Under the pieces are notes generated by a model, which made no database searches, was not told the DNA's origin, and saw only the letters and a program-made list of their open reading frames with translations. Positions 24,180 to 33,614 of a stretch of 64,000 bases of DNA are shown one piece after another (position 1 is the stretch's first letter; the number at the start of each line of letters is the position of its first letter). The stretch is from NCBI GenBank assembly GCA_030847615.1, contig JAUMIR010000004.1:189164501-189228500 (forward strand), written 5' to 3'. The position numbers were made by a program, and so were the translations under genes. This DNA comes from Gambelia wislizenii (lineage: Eukaryota; Chordata; Lepidosauria; Squamata; Crotaphytidae).

Positions 24180-24600
24180 CCCCCCTCTCTGGGCGGCGTT
24201 GAGCTGTAGGGCTGAAGAGGAGTGGGAAGGACTCACCCGGGAGTCCCCGGGAAGGTTTGGGGGAGAAGAGAAAGAGGCGGCCGCCTTCTGGTTTCCCTTC
24301 CAGCGGCCCACACCGGAGAAATATCCCGCCTTGGACCGACAGAGGGCGCCGCGAGCCTTGCCAAGGAAGAGCCGGGACTTTTCCGCGCTCCGCTTCTTTT
24401 CACCAAATCCCAAACTGGCAAAGAGAGACGCGAGCAGCCAGAGAGCTTCGAGTCCCTTTTGCGTCCCACCCCGCAACCTTTTTTGCTGAACCGGAGAAGC
24501 TCTTTCGCTTCCTCCCTCGTTTCTGAAGCGCCTGAATGCGCCGGTAGGGAGGGTGGTGGGATTTCAAGTGCAGCCGCCCAGCCCGTTCCCTTTTAGCGAG
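24180..24600. promoter_or_regulatory. CpG-rich block 3' of IRX1
   Basis: Local rise in CpG and GC (for example GCGGCCGCC near 24276 and GGGCGCCGCGAG near 24345) with no gene attached. It could be a CpG-rich enhancer or an unannotated noncoding transcript start. No promoter motif is decisive. Confidence 0.35.
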
Positions 24601-24954
24601 AAGAAGAAGAAGAAGAAAACGAAACAACCTCTGCTGAGAACTCCCGGGGGAAAGGAGAACAGCAATCAACGGACGGTCTCCGCCCCGAGGAGGCAGCAAT
24701 GGGCTAGGAAGTGGATGCATTTCTGCACTACCGCCCCACGTTCTCTTTCCCAGTGAATTCATCCTTTCCTGTCCATGCTCTCTCTTTTTCTGTTTCTAGC
24801 AGGCTTCCTTTCGTTTGCAATTTGAGAAATTTCCTAGTCCGGGGGGGCTGGAGGAATCTCAGTTTTTCTGACACGTTAAGACAACGAGGAGGAGAGTGGA
24901 GAGGGGAATAAATCAATGAAACGTAGTTTTTTAAAAAAAAACTATATGGGGGGC

Positions 24955-25155
24955 ATCCACACTAGAGAAATAATCCAGGTTGAAACTGGATTCTTTGCAT
25001 GGCTCCTTCCTACGGGATCCTGGGATCTGTAGTGTGGTAAGGCACCACGACTCTTGGGCAGAGACGGCTAAAGACCTTGTAAAGCTACAGATCCCAGGAT
25101 TCCATAAGAAGGAGCCGTGCAAAGAATCCAGTTTCAAAGTGGATTATTTGTGTAT
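24955..25155. mobile_element. Palindromic MITE 'AATCCTGGGATTTGTAGT', copy
   Basis: Same ends as the 22.4-kb copy (ATCCACACTAGAGAAATAATCC at left). Arms GGATCCTGGGATCTGTAGTG and GCTACAGATCCCAGGATTCC, with centre ACTCTTGGGCAGAGACGG. It marks the left edge of the transposon-poor domain around IRX1. Confidence 0.85.
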
Positions 25156-27584
25156 TTTTAAATTCCAATAGGATTCCCCCGAAAGATACAAACACACACA
25201 CATATGCCTCTCAGATCAAAAAGCGATAAAGATGAGCTACAGTTTAGGATAGAAAGCAATCTCTCTTTCCTAAAAGGATGCGATCCTCGACAATCTAACA
25301 GGAGAGACATTCAAGTTCAATAAATTTAAGTTTCTTCTCCCTCTCCCCCATGCACAACTATGGGAGGAAAGAAAGAAACTCCTCCGCTTTCAGGCGATGT
25401 CTAGATAGATTCAACTCGTCAGCGCAACTCCGCTTGCAATCCTGTTCCAACTTCCGAAGAAATCTGTCTTGTTTAAACGACGGAGGCCTCTTGTTACCAG
25501 GCTTAGGATCGCGCTGCGAGTCTTTCCCGAACTCGTCAACGACGGCCTGCCCGCCGCGGCAACCTCTTCCCTGTGTCTACTCAGACGTAAACCCCATTGA
25601 GATCAACGAGGCTTCTTCCCAGGCAAGGGCGGATCTAGCCTTGCAACCTGGCTTGTGAATAAATTAGAGTCAACATAAAGAGATCTGAATATTTCTTTCG
25701 AAGAAATCTTCGAGATCAGGCTCTAGGGCGCCAAACTTTGCCTAGAGCTGTGTTGTTGTTGGGGGTTATTTGGGGGGGGTGGAGATTAGAAACAGGGATT
25801 TGGGATTCGCACGGAGTTTTTCCCTTAAAACCGGCCAGGTTCTTCCGTGGGTGCGAAACATCGCTGCCACGCGTGGAGTTTTTTTTCCCGCGAGCCGCTG
25901 CTCGGGCCGGGTTTCTAAGTGAAAGAAAGGCAGACCCCACGGCGGCGGCGAATTCAACCCAAGGGGGGAGGAAGGGAGGGAGGGAGAGCAGAAGAGCCCT
26001 CTTTGCCTTCAATGCTATTGCAGTTCAAGAAAATGAAAGAGAGAAGGAGGGAGGGAGGGAGGGGTGAGAATCCAGATCAATATTGTCACCCTTGATGGGG
26101 AATTTATTAATATTTGATTTCAAATCTCGTCCCGGTTTCCGACAAGTCCTGCTCCGTGGATGGCGCAGTTTGGATAGGCTGTCTCCAACATGATTTTTTA
26201 ATGACTTTCCCAGCTGCTTCTTTCCATTTTCCACCGTCAACAACCATCTGGTATCTGATTAGCACCTCAATGCTCATTTAGCATTCTCATTTAGGGAAGG
26301 GAGAGAAGGCTGGGCGGTGGCGAGGCAACCGGGGGGGGGGTCGGGTCGGGCATGTTAAGAGAGAGGAGAGTCGGAAGGCAAAATATTGCAACTGCCCCCT
26401 CCTCCAAAAACACACACACACAACACCACAAAGGTCTGATCTTAGGAAGATCAGCCCACGCTTTCTGCAACGCGCCCCTTGCAAAGGAGAAATGGGGAAG
26501 CCAGATTCAAGAACGCACAACGACCTCCCCCCAAAACGACACTATTCCAGAAAGATTTCCACCCAAACTCCATCTTCAGCTAGAAACTCCAGCCTCGCAT
26601 CCGGCTTTGATCGCCTCTGATTCCCAGCTTTATTGCTCTGCCTCGACATATACCCACACACTTTGGGGGTTTGGACTGTACGCGCGGCCAACGTTTGCCA
26701 AGGCACAGCCGTTTGGTCATAGCGGCGGGCAATCTGCGTTGTAACGAAGCGGATAACGGGAGGCCTGCTTTGGAAAAACCGTTCGGCTCTGGCCACTCTC
26801 CTCTTGGGGAGGGAGGCGGCGGGGAATACAGCTAATTCCCTCCAACTCCAAAGACTTAATTGCCATCGGGCGCAACGGCGGGTGGGGGGGGGCAGAAGGT
26901 GCAGGTAGCCAACTTAAACGGGCATGGGCCACGGGCCAACAAAGAAAGAAATAAAAATAAAAGCACAGTTGGAGCGGAGAGAGAAACCGGCCTGCCCCAG
27001 AGTCCTAGCTTAAAAGACACGATCTGAGCAACTCTGGGTGCAAAATATGAATTTTCATCAAGAGTACGGTCAACTCTTTAAAGCTTTTTTTTTTTTTTTT
27101 TTTAAAAAGGCGAATGATCACTTGTCTCTTTTCCCCACCAATTAACAGACCCACTGGTTAAATGTAAATACATTGGCATGCTACTCATACCTCGGTGCAA
27201 AGAGGTTTTTGAAATATGGGAGGAAAATTAAAATATCATAGAAGCTTAGACACACCTAAGAAAACTATAGCTCCTTTTTGGAATAAATACACACACACAC
27301 ACCCTCAATCTTTTTTCACTCTGCTTTCTTCTTTTTTTTGGACAGTAACACACCAAAATCAAAATGGTCTTCAAAATTAAACAAGAAGTATGCTATTCGC
27401 TTGGAAACACAATTATTTAAAATTTGGCGCCTCCATTTCCATCCTTCTCAATCAGCCACATCTTTTGTTGATTAATCTACCAACTCAACTGATTAATTCT
27501 TGCCATCCTCCTGCTATTGGGAGAAGAGCAATAAAGCCCCAAGAATTATTTTGTGCAACGCTCAAAAGCATTTGTGCAGGGAGA
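25156..27584. other. Transposon-poor DNA downstream of IRX1
   Basis: No gene recognised. It has a CpG-rich stretch at about 25500-25960, GAGG-rich runs near 25968-26065, a unique AT-rich block at 26060-26300, and another at 27385-27660 with GATTAAT motifs. Short CA and T runs near 26406, 27085 and 27290 are the only repeats. Confidence 0.5.
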
Positions 27585-28018
27585 GGTCATAATTTCATTT
27601 TGTTTATTAGACAAAAATATACGATTTAGACAAGTTTTTGCTGTGGCACTATTTACAATTTGAAATCACTTTATATACAGAAGGAAAAAAAATAACACAA
27701 ATACATGAGAAATCTTTACCAAAACAAATAATCCAATCATGGGTTAGAATTACACATTCTGAAAAGGGAACAACAGAAAAAAGGATAGTCCCGTTCAGGA
27801 GTTGGAAAATATTTTTTTAATGGATTGTTATCTCCTTATTGCAAAAAAAGGGATGGATGGAAGTTATTTAGATCATTTCCATTTTTTTTTTGTCTTTAAA
27901 CCAGTCTGTGAAATTTTCTTTTCCACCAAAAAAAAACACAAAAAAAAAAACGAGAGAGAGAGAGAGAGAGAGAAAAGCACAACCCATTTAATCAAGCAGA
28001 AGGGAGCGTTGTTAAAAT
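27585..28018 (-). other. IRX1: IRX1 3' UTR (probable)
   Basis: DNA just downstream of the IRX1 stop on the minus strand. It begins with the old C-terminal codons (28018-27992) and runs through a GA-repeat and A/T-rich DNA. The first canonical AATAAA I see on this strand is at 27608-27603, giving a 3' UTR of about 430 nt. The end point is a guess and transcript evidence would be needed; the UTR may be longer. Confidence 0.4.
27603..27608 (-). terminator. Possible IRX1 polyadenylation signal
   Basis: An AATAAA hexamer on the minus strand about 410 nt after the IRX1 stop. Only the motif and its position support it. Confidence 0.35.
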
Positions 28019-28049
28019 TCACGATGTTCCCTCTTGCTGAGTCAAAGAG
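28019..28049 (-). CDS. IRX1: IRX1 coding exon 4 (terminal, early stop)
   Basis: The acceptor is a clear pyrimidine tract ending CCCAACAG (AG at 28051-28050). With AA from exon 3 it reads Asn-Ser-Leu-Thr-Gln-Gln-Glu-Gly-Thr-Ser and then TGA at 28021-28019. Mammalian IRX1 reads, from memory, NSLAPQEGTPRILAALPSA at this place. The codons after the TGA here still read ILTTLPSA and then TGA (27994-27992), so the ancestral frame is visible but closed nine residues early, with Pro-Arg replaced by Ser-stop. The join itself looks secure. Whether the stop is real, polymorphic or an assembly error cannot be told from one sequence. Confidence 0.9.
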
Positions 28050-28392
28050 CTGTTGGGAAGAAAAGACAGAACCATCTATCAGTGAAAGCTCAGCTACCGC
28101 TTACCCATCTGCATCAGGGAACAGGCTAGGAATATCTCTATATATCTCTCTCTATCTATATTATACACAATAGAAATGCAACGTGACATTGGTGGTGGGG
28201 GGATTCAGTTTTTTAAAAAACACACACACCAAACTTCCAGGCTAGAGTGTGTCAGTTTATGTCACTTTGAAAAGCTTTACAGAATTGCTTGATTGTTGCT
28301 TTGATTTATGATAATGAGGGTGTGCTTGGATTAGTCTGTATTATCCAAGCACTTTCTTTCCTTTAAGTAAATTTCACTGAACAAGAACTCAC
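28050..28392 (-). other. IRX1: IRX1 intron 3
   Basis: GT-AG intron of 343 bp, with a GTGAGT donor and a long pyrimidine tract before CAACAG. No repeat family is seen apart from short CA and TATC runs near 28140-28230. Confidence 0.85.
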
Positions 28393-28465
28393 TTGTCCCG
28401 GACAGGCTGAAAAGGAGATTTTAACTGCTGAGGCGGAGAGTCAGTCCTTGGTACGTTTTCTCTTT
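28393..28465 (-). CDS. IRX1: IRX1 coding exon 3
   Basis: A 73-nt exon found by looking for the conserved IRX1 tail. After a pyrimidine-rich stretch and a GCAG acceptor (AG at 28467-28466), it reads, with the leftover G of exon 2, Glu-Arg-Glu-Asn-Val-Pro-Arg-Thr-Asp-Ser-Pro-Pro-Gln-Gln-Leu-Lys-Ser-Pro-Phe-Gln, then Pro-Val-Arg-Asp. This matches the SP..QLKSPFQPVRDN segment I recall from mammalian IRX1. The donor is GACAA/GTGAGT (28393/28392), leaving phase 2. Confidence 0.93.
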
Positions 28466-29315
28466 CTGCGAGGGAGGGGGAGGGAGGGAGAGAAAGAAAG
28501 GAAAGGAAGAAAGTAAAGAGAAATGTCTTAGCAAAGTTCACCTAATCTGGACAAGCAAAACAGGGCCAAAGATGTAAACAGGCAAAGAATTACAATTCAT
28601 GTTACCTGATTGCAATTAAAAAAAAAAAAAAAAAAAAGCGGGGGAGTGCAATGTAGTGGTAGATCTGTCAACGAGAAGGTCCGGTTATTCCCCCCTCCCT
28701 GTCGAAAACTCTCAATGAGGCCTTAGTGAAGCAAAGTGTCCCACATCAGTATCCCAGCTGCTCTGCGGAGATAATAATAATACAGTACTCGCCAACCTGG
28801 CAGAGTCATTATTAGGCTTGCTTTTAAAAACGTAAGGTGATTTATTCTGGACAGCCCAAATGGGCTGCATAAGTGGGGCAGGGTGGGATCAGAAGAAAAG
28901 CTGGAAGCCCTTGGGAGTTTCATGCTTTGGGGTCCCTTACCCCCAAAGGCGAATTAGTATGTTTCTGCTACCTTTTTTTTTTTGTCAGAAGTCAAAGGCT
29001 TAACATTCATGATTAGACAGCAAAACTGTGACAAAACTATATGAGGGCCCCAGGGTGCCAATTAGAAGATGCTTAATATGTTTTACCTTGAGGTTTCTAA
29101 AGGGGCGGGGGAGTACCCCCCCCTCCACTAAAAAGAGCAGCAGAGCTCATACAGGAGTCAGTCAGGTACAGCTCCATTCAATGGCCTACAGAAGCTTGAA
29201 GGGAGACCCCCACAGAACCAACCCATAAGGATCACTAAACAAGTCCCAGCTCAAGAGGACATTCTTCCAAGGAAGCAGCCAACATAAAGTCTTTTCGCTG
29301 TGTTCACAACATTAC
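28466..29315 (-). other. IRX1: IRX1 intron 2
   Basis: GT-AG intron of 850 bp with a GTAATG donor and a purine/pyrimidine-biased stretch leading to the GCAG acceptor. It contains homopolymer A/T runs near 28617-28637 and 28973-28983 but no recognisable repeat family. Confidence 0.85.
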
Positions 29316-30315
29316 CTATATGTTTGGGGCTGGTCCTTTCTGAAGACTTCTCAGCACTGAGGGCCGTCAACACCGAGGTTTGCTGCTGGGCTGGAAGATG
29401 GTGGTTGTGATGGGCAGCATGGTGGTGATTAACTCCCAAAAAGGACCTCACATTTAGCAGGGAACTCTGGGTGAGGAAGGCCCCATTGGTCCAGTTGTGA
29501 AATTTGCCAATCTGACAAGTATACAGTCCATGGCTGGGGAGGAAAGCCGGATGCTGGAGCTGGGGAGCCGTGTGGTTCACCTGGGAAGGAGGCGAAGGTG
29601 GTGTGGTTTTGCTGAGGGCCCCATCTGGGCTGGTTGCCGTCTCTGCCAAGGACCAAATCTTGGGTTTGTTGTGAAGTGAGCCTTGTAGATTGTTCTGTCT
29701 GCTGGGGCTCAAGATTCGGGTGGGGTTGTCTGAGGCCTCCTTCCCCAGTGAGAGGGCCTCTTTGGGTTTAAGTCCTTCAGGGCTTGACAGTGGCAAGACC
29801 TTTTTCTCCAAGTGTTCCTCTTCATTTCTTTGCCGTAGGAGCTCGACCTTTTCCTCTTCCTCCTCATTACTCTGTTCCCCATCATTCTCATCAATTTTGT
29901 CTATGTCAATACTCTCCAGATCAATCTCTTCATCATCTTCATTTTTCTCAGGGTCTCCCTCATTGTCACTCCCAAAGAGGTTCCCATCCTCTTGATCCTT
30001 GCTCCTTGTCCCCCAAGTGACCTTGTTCTCCTTCTTGAGGCGCCTCCTGGCATTGGCAAACCAGGTGGAGACCTGTGTTAGGGTCATCTTGGTGATAATG
30101 GCCAGCATGATCTTCTCACCTTTGGTTGGGTAGGGGTTCTTGCGGTGCTCATTCAGCCAGGCCTTTAAGGTGCTGGTGCTCTCTCGAGTTGCATTCTTGG
30201 GTCTTCCTGGGTCCCCATACTGGAATTGCCCATAGGGATAATAACCTGGAGTGGTATGAGCAGCAAAGGTTGCAGGATGGACTCCAGGGTTGTCCTTCAG
30301 TTCATACTGGGAACC
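29316..30315 (-). CDS. IRX1: IRX1 coding exon 2 (homeodomain)
   Basis: This exon encodes residues 106-438 plus the first base of codon 439. The acceptor is ...ATATTGCAG just before GGT TCC (Gly-Ser) at 30315, so Met105 joins Gly-Ser-Gln-Tyr-Glu-Leu as in other IRX1 proteins. It contains the whole homeodomain (nucleotides about 30204-30016), with the three-residue loop extension and the [14 protein letters not shown] recognition helix. The acidic region, the Iro box and a His-rich segment follow. The donor is ATAG/GTAATG at 29316/29315. Without splicing the frame would run 21 more unrelated codons to a stop at 29251, so splicing here is needed to reach the conserved C-terminal exons. Confidence 0.96.
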
Positions 30316-31474
30316 CTGCAATATATTCAGAGACGCAGAAGACAAGAGAGAATGAGGAAACCCATCCAGTGCTCCTTCCCCACAAGCCCTGCCTTTTGTT
30401 TTAATCAGACACCTTACTAAAGGATTTTGGGGGTGGGGGTGGAGAGGAGAAACCTCTTTGTGTCACCTTTCAGGGAAAAATTGCCTCCTTCCCCACCCAA
30501 TCCCATCCAATCTCATTTTCCAAATCCACTTCCAAGAGGCAACATTTATTGTAGTGTTCAAAATAAGCAGGCATCCTGAAAGGAGCACTGACCCACATCG
30601 AGAAAGATAATATCAGTGTGTCCCAGGCTGCTGGGGCATGTCTGGTGCAACAGACAGCAGGGCAAATTCCTGCTCAGTTCCAGCAGCATTTCCAAGAACA
30701 GCTTAAAACGGAGAAACGACAGAGGAACAAGGAGAAGAAGAGAGTGGAAATTGCCCAGGACTTCTTGCTTACACAGAGAGACAGCGATGCAGTACAAATC
30801 AAACCACAGCACAGCAAAAACCCATCTGGTTTCAGTGGGACAGCTTTAAGCGAGCTCCCATGCTTAATTTTCTCCCATTGGAATCCATGGAACTTGAAAA
30901 TGCTAAACTTTCAGTTGGCTGCCCTCCATACATTTCAGCCACATCATGCTCTTGGAAGCCAGCGACAGAGGGGTGGGGGGAGGGAGAGAAAGAAAAAGAG
31001 ACATTTTCTATAGGGAGATATGTGTCCCATTGCTTCATCTCCTCCATAATCCTTTCATCCAAATGAACCCGGTTTTCTTCCCCAACCCCCCCCCCCTTTT
31101 TTGCAAGCTTTTAGCAGCAGTGATTTATTTTCAATCAATACACTTTTAATCATCAGCAGTAAAACAGAGTGAAGTCAAATTAGCCCATCAGGTGTTTTGG
31201 TAAATAACATTTTATCTTTCTAACAACCTCATTAGGCCTCGTTATTACTGCAAATTGCATGTACGGGCAGAGCTTTATAACTCGGTGCCTCAGACTTATT
31301 CCAAGTCTTCCAAACTGGGCCAGGCTTTCTAGGAATTGCTGATGGGTGCAAACACTGAACAAAACTATTCGTGAGGAGAAAGACTTTCCTCACTTATTCA
31401 AATGTATTTCCTCCTCTTCCCCCGTTAGTTTAAATCACACTCACTGTGAAGATCTGCATTATTTTATTTCAATC

Positions 31475-31498
31475 ATTTATTTATTTATTTATTTATTT
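31475..31498. repeat. (TTTA)n run in IRX1 intron 1
   Basis: Six tandem ATTT units. Confidence 0.9.
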
Positions 31499-32838
31499 GT
31501 CATGGCAGAATGGTATGCAAGTTTGCAAAATAAAAATAAAAAATAAAAATAAAAATACACGTCACCCAAGCCACTTGGACAGAAAAGTATGAAATACTTT
31601 TGTGAAGAAATTGATTTGTCTGAAACAGGCTCACGAGAGAATTTATAAGGGATGGAGAAAAGAGAGAGATGCCATCTGGAAAGGGCAAAATGTAATTTTT
31701 AATGATAACTCTTAACAGGGCATGCTCGTTACACTCCCTTTATCTCGTTGAGCGATTTTTGTTCTTGTGACTGAAATGATAAATTTTGTATTCCCCTCCT
31801 GGGAATTCTTTTGAAGTAGCCACTTGAAAATCATTACTGCTTCTACCCATCATTTACTGGTGTAGAGTAAGTGAGAATGGACAGCCCATTTTCAGTCTCC
31901 GTCTTGTATTGTTTTGTTCATTCAAAGTTGCCTTGCTTTATGGTTTGATTTATTTTCACAATATCAGATGATTATGAAGCTCTTAAAAAAAAACTCCACA
32001 CATTTTTTAAAGTGTGGCATACCCTTAGATCTAAATAGAATCTCTATAACTCAGGGGGAGGCATCTGTAAGCGATAAAATGATTTTTAAAATGTGTATGT
32101 GTGTGTGTGTGTGTGTGTGTAGGTATATAGATAAACTAACCATAAGAGAGTTAGTTTATTGTCCTGAGTTCATTTTCTTACGCTGTTTGTCATTGTTGCT
32201 GACAAGAGACCAAAATTTCTCCTTTAAAAAATCGCTTGTAAATACTTCTGTGAAAATCGTTAAGGCCTCTCTATTAAAGAATTTATCTTCCAAACCGAAA
32301 TTTCTGTTTGTTTGTTTTTTAAACCAAGTTATCCAAACGTGTTTAAAAATCTCTAAAATATTATCACCACAAAACCCTTCAGCAATGACAAGAAGAAGAA
32401 AAACATCTTTTGGCTTTTTTTTTTTAAATCTCCATAATTAATAAATAATATGCCTTTAGAAAAGGGGAAGAGGATCCAAAGGGATTTCCAATTATGGTTC
32501 CATGGGTGCGGGGTCAACTTCACACACACCAACCAGGAATTGCCTACCAAGTTCGAGGCGCTGGAGGAAGAGGAAAAGCCATTTAGCAAATATTTTCCCA
32601 TCAGGTTTTTGCCTCTGTGCGTGTGCGTGTGTTTGTGTGTGTGTGCGTGTGTGCAGATTTTGTTAGGAAAGTCCTAAGCAGGGCTCCTATCTCCCTCCCC
32701 GCCTCTTTCGCGCCTCTCGATCTTCACTGCGCTTTAATTGCTGGCAAATTAATTAAAGACTTCTGGTCGCTCCAAGGAGAGGACAGGCGAAAGCGGAGCC
32801 CGCAGAAGGAGCCGGGAGCCGAAGGCGTCGAGGGGGAA

Positions 32839-32868
32839 GCAGGCAGGCAGGCAGGCAGGCAGGCAGGC
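32839..32868. repeat. (GGCA)n run in IRX1 intron 1
   Basis: About seven GGCA units just inside intron 1. Confidence 0.9.
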
Positions 32869-33299
32869 GCCTCGAGGGACCCCGCGCCGGGGGCAGCGGG
32901 AGAAGCGACGGCTTTCCTTGGCTGGGGCTTGTGTGTGTGTCTGTGTGTTGAAGGGGGGGGGGGGAGAGAGAGAGAAAGAGAGGAGCCGGAGAGCATCCCC
33001 GAGGAGGGGAAGGGAAGGAACCTCTCCGCGGGGCCGGGAAAGGCTGCAAAGGCGACGAGGAAAAGACACTCCAAGTGCGGAAAGCCCTCGACGGGGACCC
33101 CCGCGCTCAAGCCCTCCGGGAGGAGTGTAGGGCCCGCTGGAAAGAGTCTACCGACACCCCCCCTCCTTCGGCCTCTAAGCTCCGGCTTCCTCTCCACCAC
33201 CCCCGCCCCGTCCCGGGAGAGCAACCCCCTCCCCTCCCTCCCGGCCTCCCTCCATCTCTTCTCCCCCCCCCCTCCGTCGAGGGTGGAGGGCGAACTCAC

Positions 33300-33614
33300 C
33301 ATCTGCGAGAAGAGGCTGAGGTCGGCGGTGTAGGGCAAGAAGGCGCTGTAGTTGGGGGCGCTGTAGGGCCCGGCGGCGGCGGCGGCGGCGTACATGCCCA
33401 GCACCGAGGTGACGGCGGCCGTGGAGCCCCCGCTCAGCTCGGCGCTTCCTCCTCCTCCGCCGCCGCCGCCGCCTCCACCACCCCCGGGACGGCCCGAAGC
33501 GGCGGCGGCGGCAGCAGCGGCGGCGGCGGCCAGCACCCCGGGCCGGTCACTCCCGCCGTAGACGGCCTGGCTGGCGCTGAGGTACTGCGGGTAGCCCAGC
33601 TGCGGGAAGGCCAT
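33300..33614 (-). CDS. IRX1: IRX1 coding exon 1
   Basis: This exon encodes residues 1-105. The start at 33614 is chosen because [14 protein letters not shown] aligns with the known IRX1 N-terminus and the context is a strong Kozak (G at -3, G at +4). The frame stays open for 62 codons upstream to another ATG at 33800, so an extended start cannot be excluded from sequence alone. The exon has an 11-residue alanine run (29-39), a 13-residue glycine run (44-56) and a second alanine run near 76-81. It ends ...LFSQM at 33300, followed directly by a consensus GTGAGT donor (33299-33294), phase 0. The whole exon lies in a CpG-rich block. Confidence 0.95.

Larger units (their letters stand above)
30316..33299 (-). 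other. IRX1: IRX1 intron 1
   Basis: GT-AG intron of 2,984 bp with no recognisable transposon. It holds a (TTTA)n run near 31475, TG runs near 32094 and 32618, a (GGCA)n run at 32839-32868, and two unique AT-rich blocks (31120-31350 and 31690-31880) that look like candidate conserved noncoding elements. Confidence 0.85.
28019..33614 (-). other. IRX1: IRX1 gene, coding span (four exons)
   Basis: Iroquois homeobox 1, a nuclear TALE-class homeodomain transcription factor used in patterning of neural tube, heart, lung, kidney and limb. The coding sequence joins minus-strand 33614-33300, 30315-29316, 28465-28393 and 28049-28019: 1,419 nt, 472 residues plus stop. All three introns (2,984, 850 and 343 bp) are GT-AG and the frame is kept at every junction. 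Domains seen: N-terminal [14 protein letters not shown] block, Ala and Gly tracts (about 29-56), homeodomain (about 143-205) with the TALE Pro-Tyr-Pro loop at 166-168 and the Trp-Phe-Ala-Asn core at 190-193, an acidic stretch (about 224-261), the Iro box [11 protein letters not shown] (about 322-332) and a His-rich patch (401-412). Identity as IRX1 rather than IRX2/3/4 rests on recalled IRX1 phrases: [20 protein letters not shown] after exon 1, [12 protein letters not shown] after the homeodomain, and [15 protein letters not shown]. Human IRX1 is about 480 residues; this one is shorter because of an early stop in the last exon. Confidence 0.96.

Noticed and set aside
23875..24489. 204-codon frame in GC-rich DNA
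   Set aside because: No domain or splice context; equally long frames exist in other phases and on the other strand, as expected in GC-rich sequence.
29251..29315. Coding continuation after IRX1 exon 2
   Set aside because: The conserved C-terminal segments are found in two further exons with proper splice sites, so this is intron read-through.
29690..29995. Plus-strand frames over IRX1 exon 2, and similar frames at 33075-33719 over exon 1
   Set aside because: They are antisense shadows of the IRX1 coding exons with low-complexity Ser- or Gly-rich products.
32724..33299. Frame running on from IRX1 exon 1 into intron 1
   Set aside because: A consensus GTGAGT donor follows the conserved ...LFSQM end, and the next IRX1 residues are found at the exon 2 acceptor. 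The extra frame has no homology.
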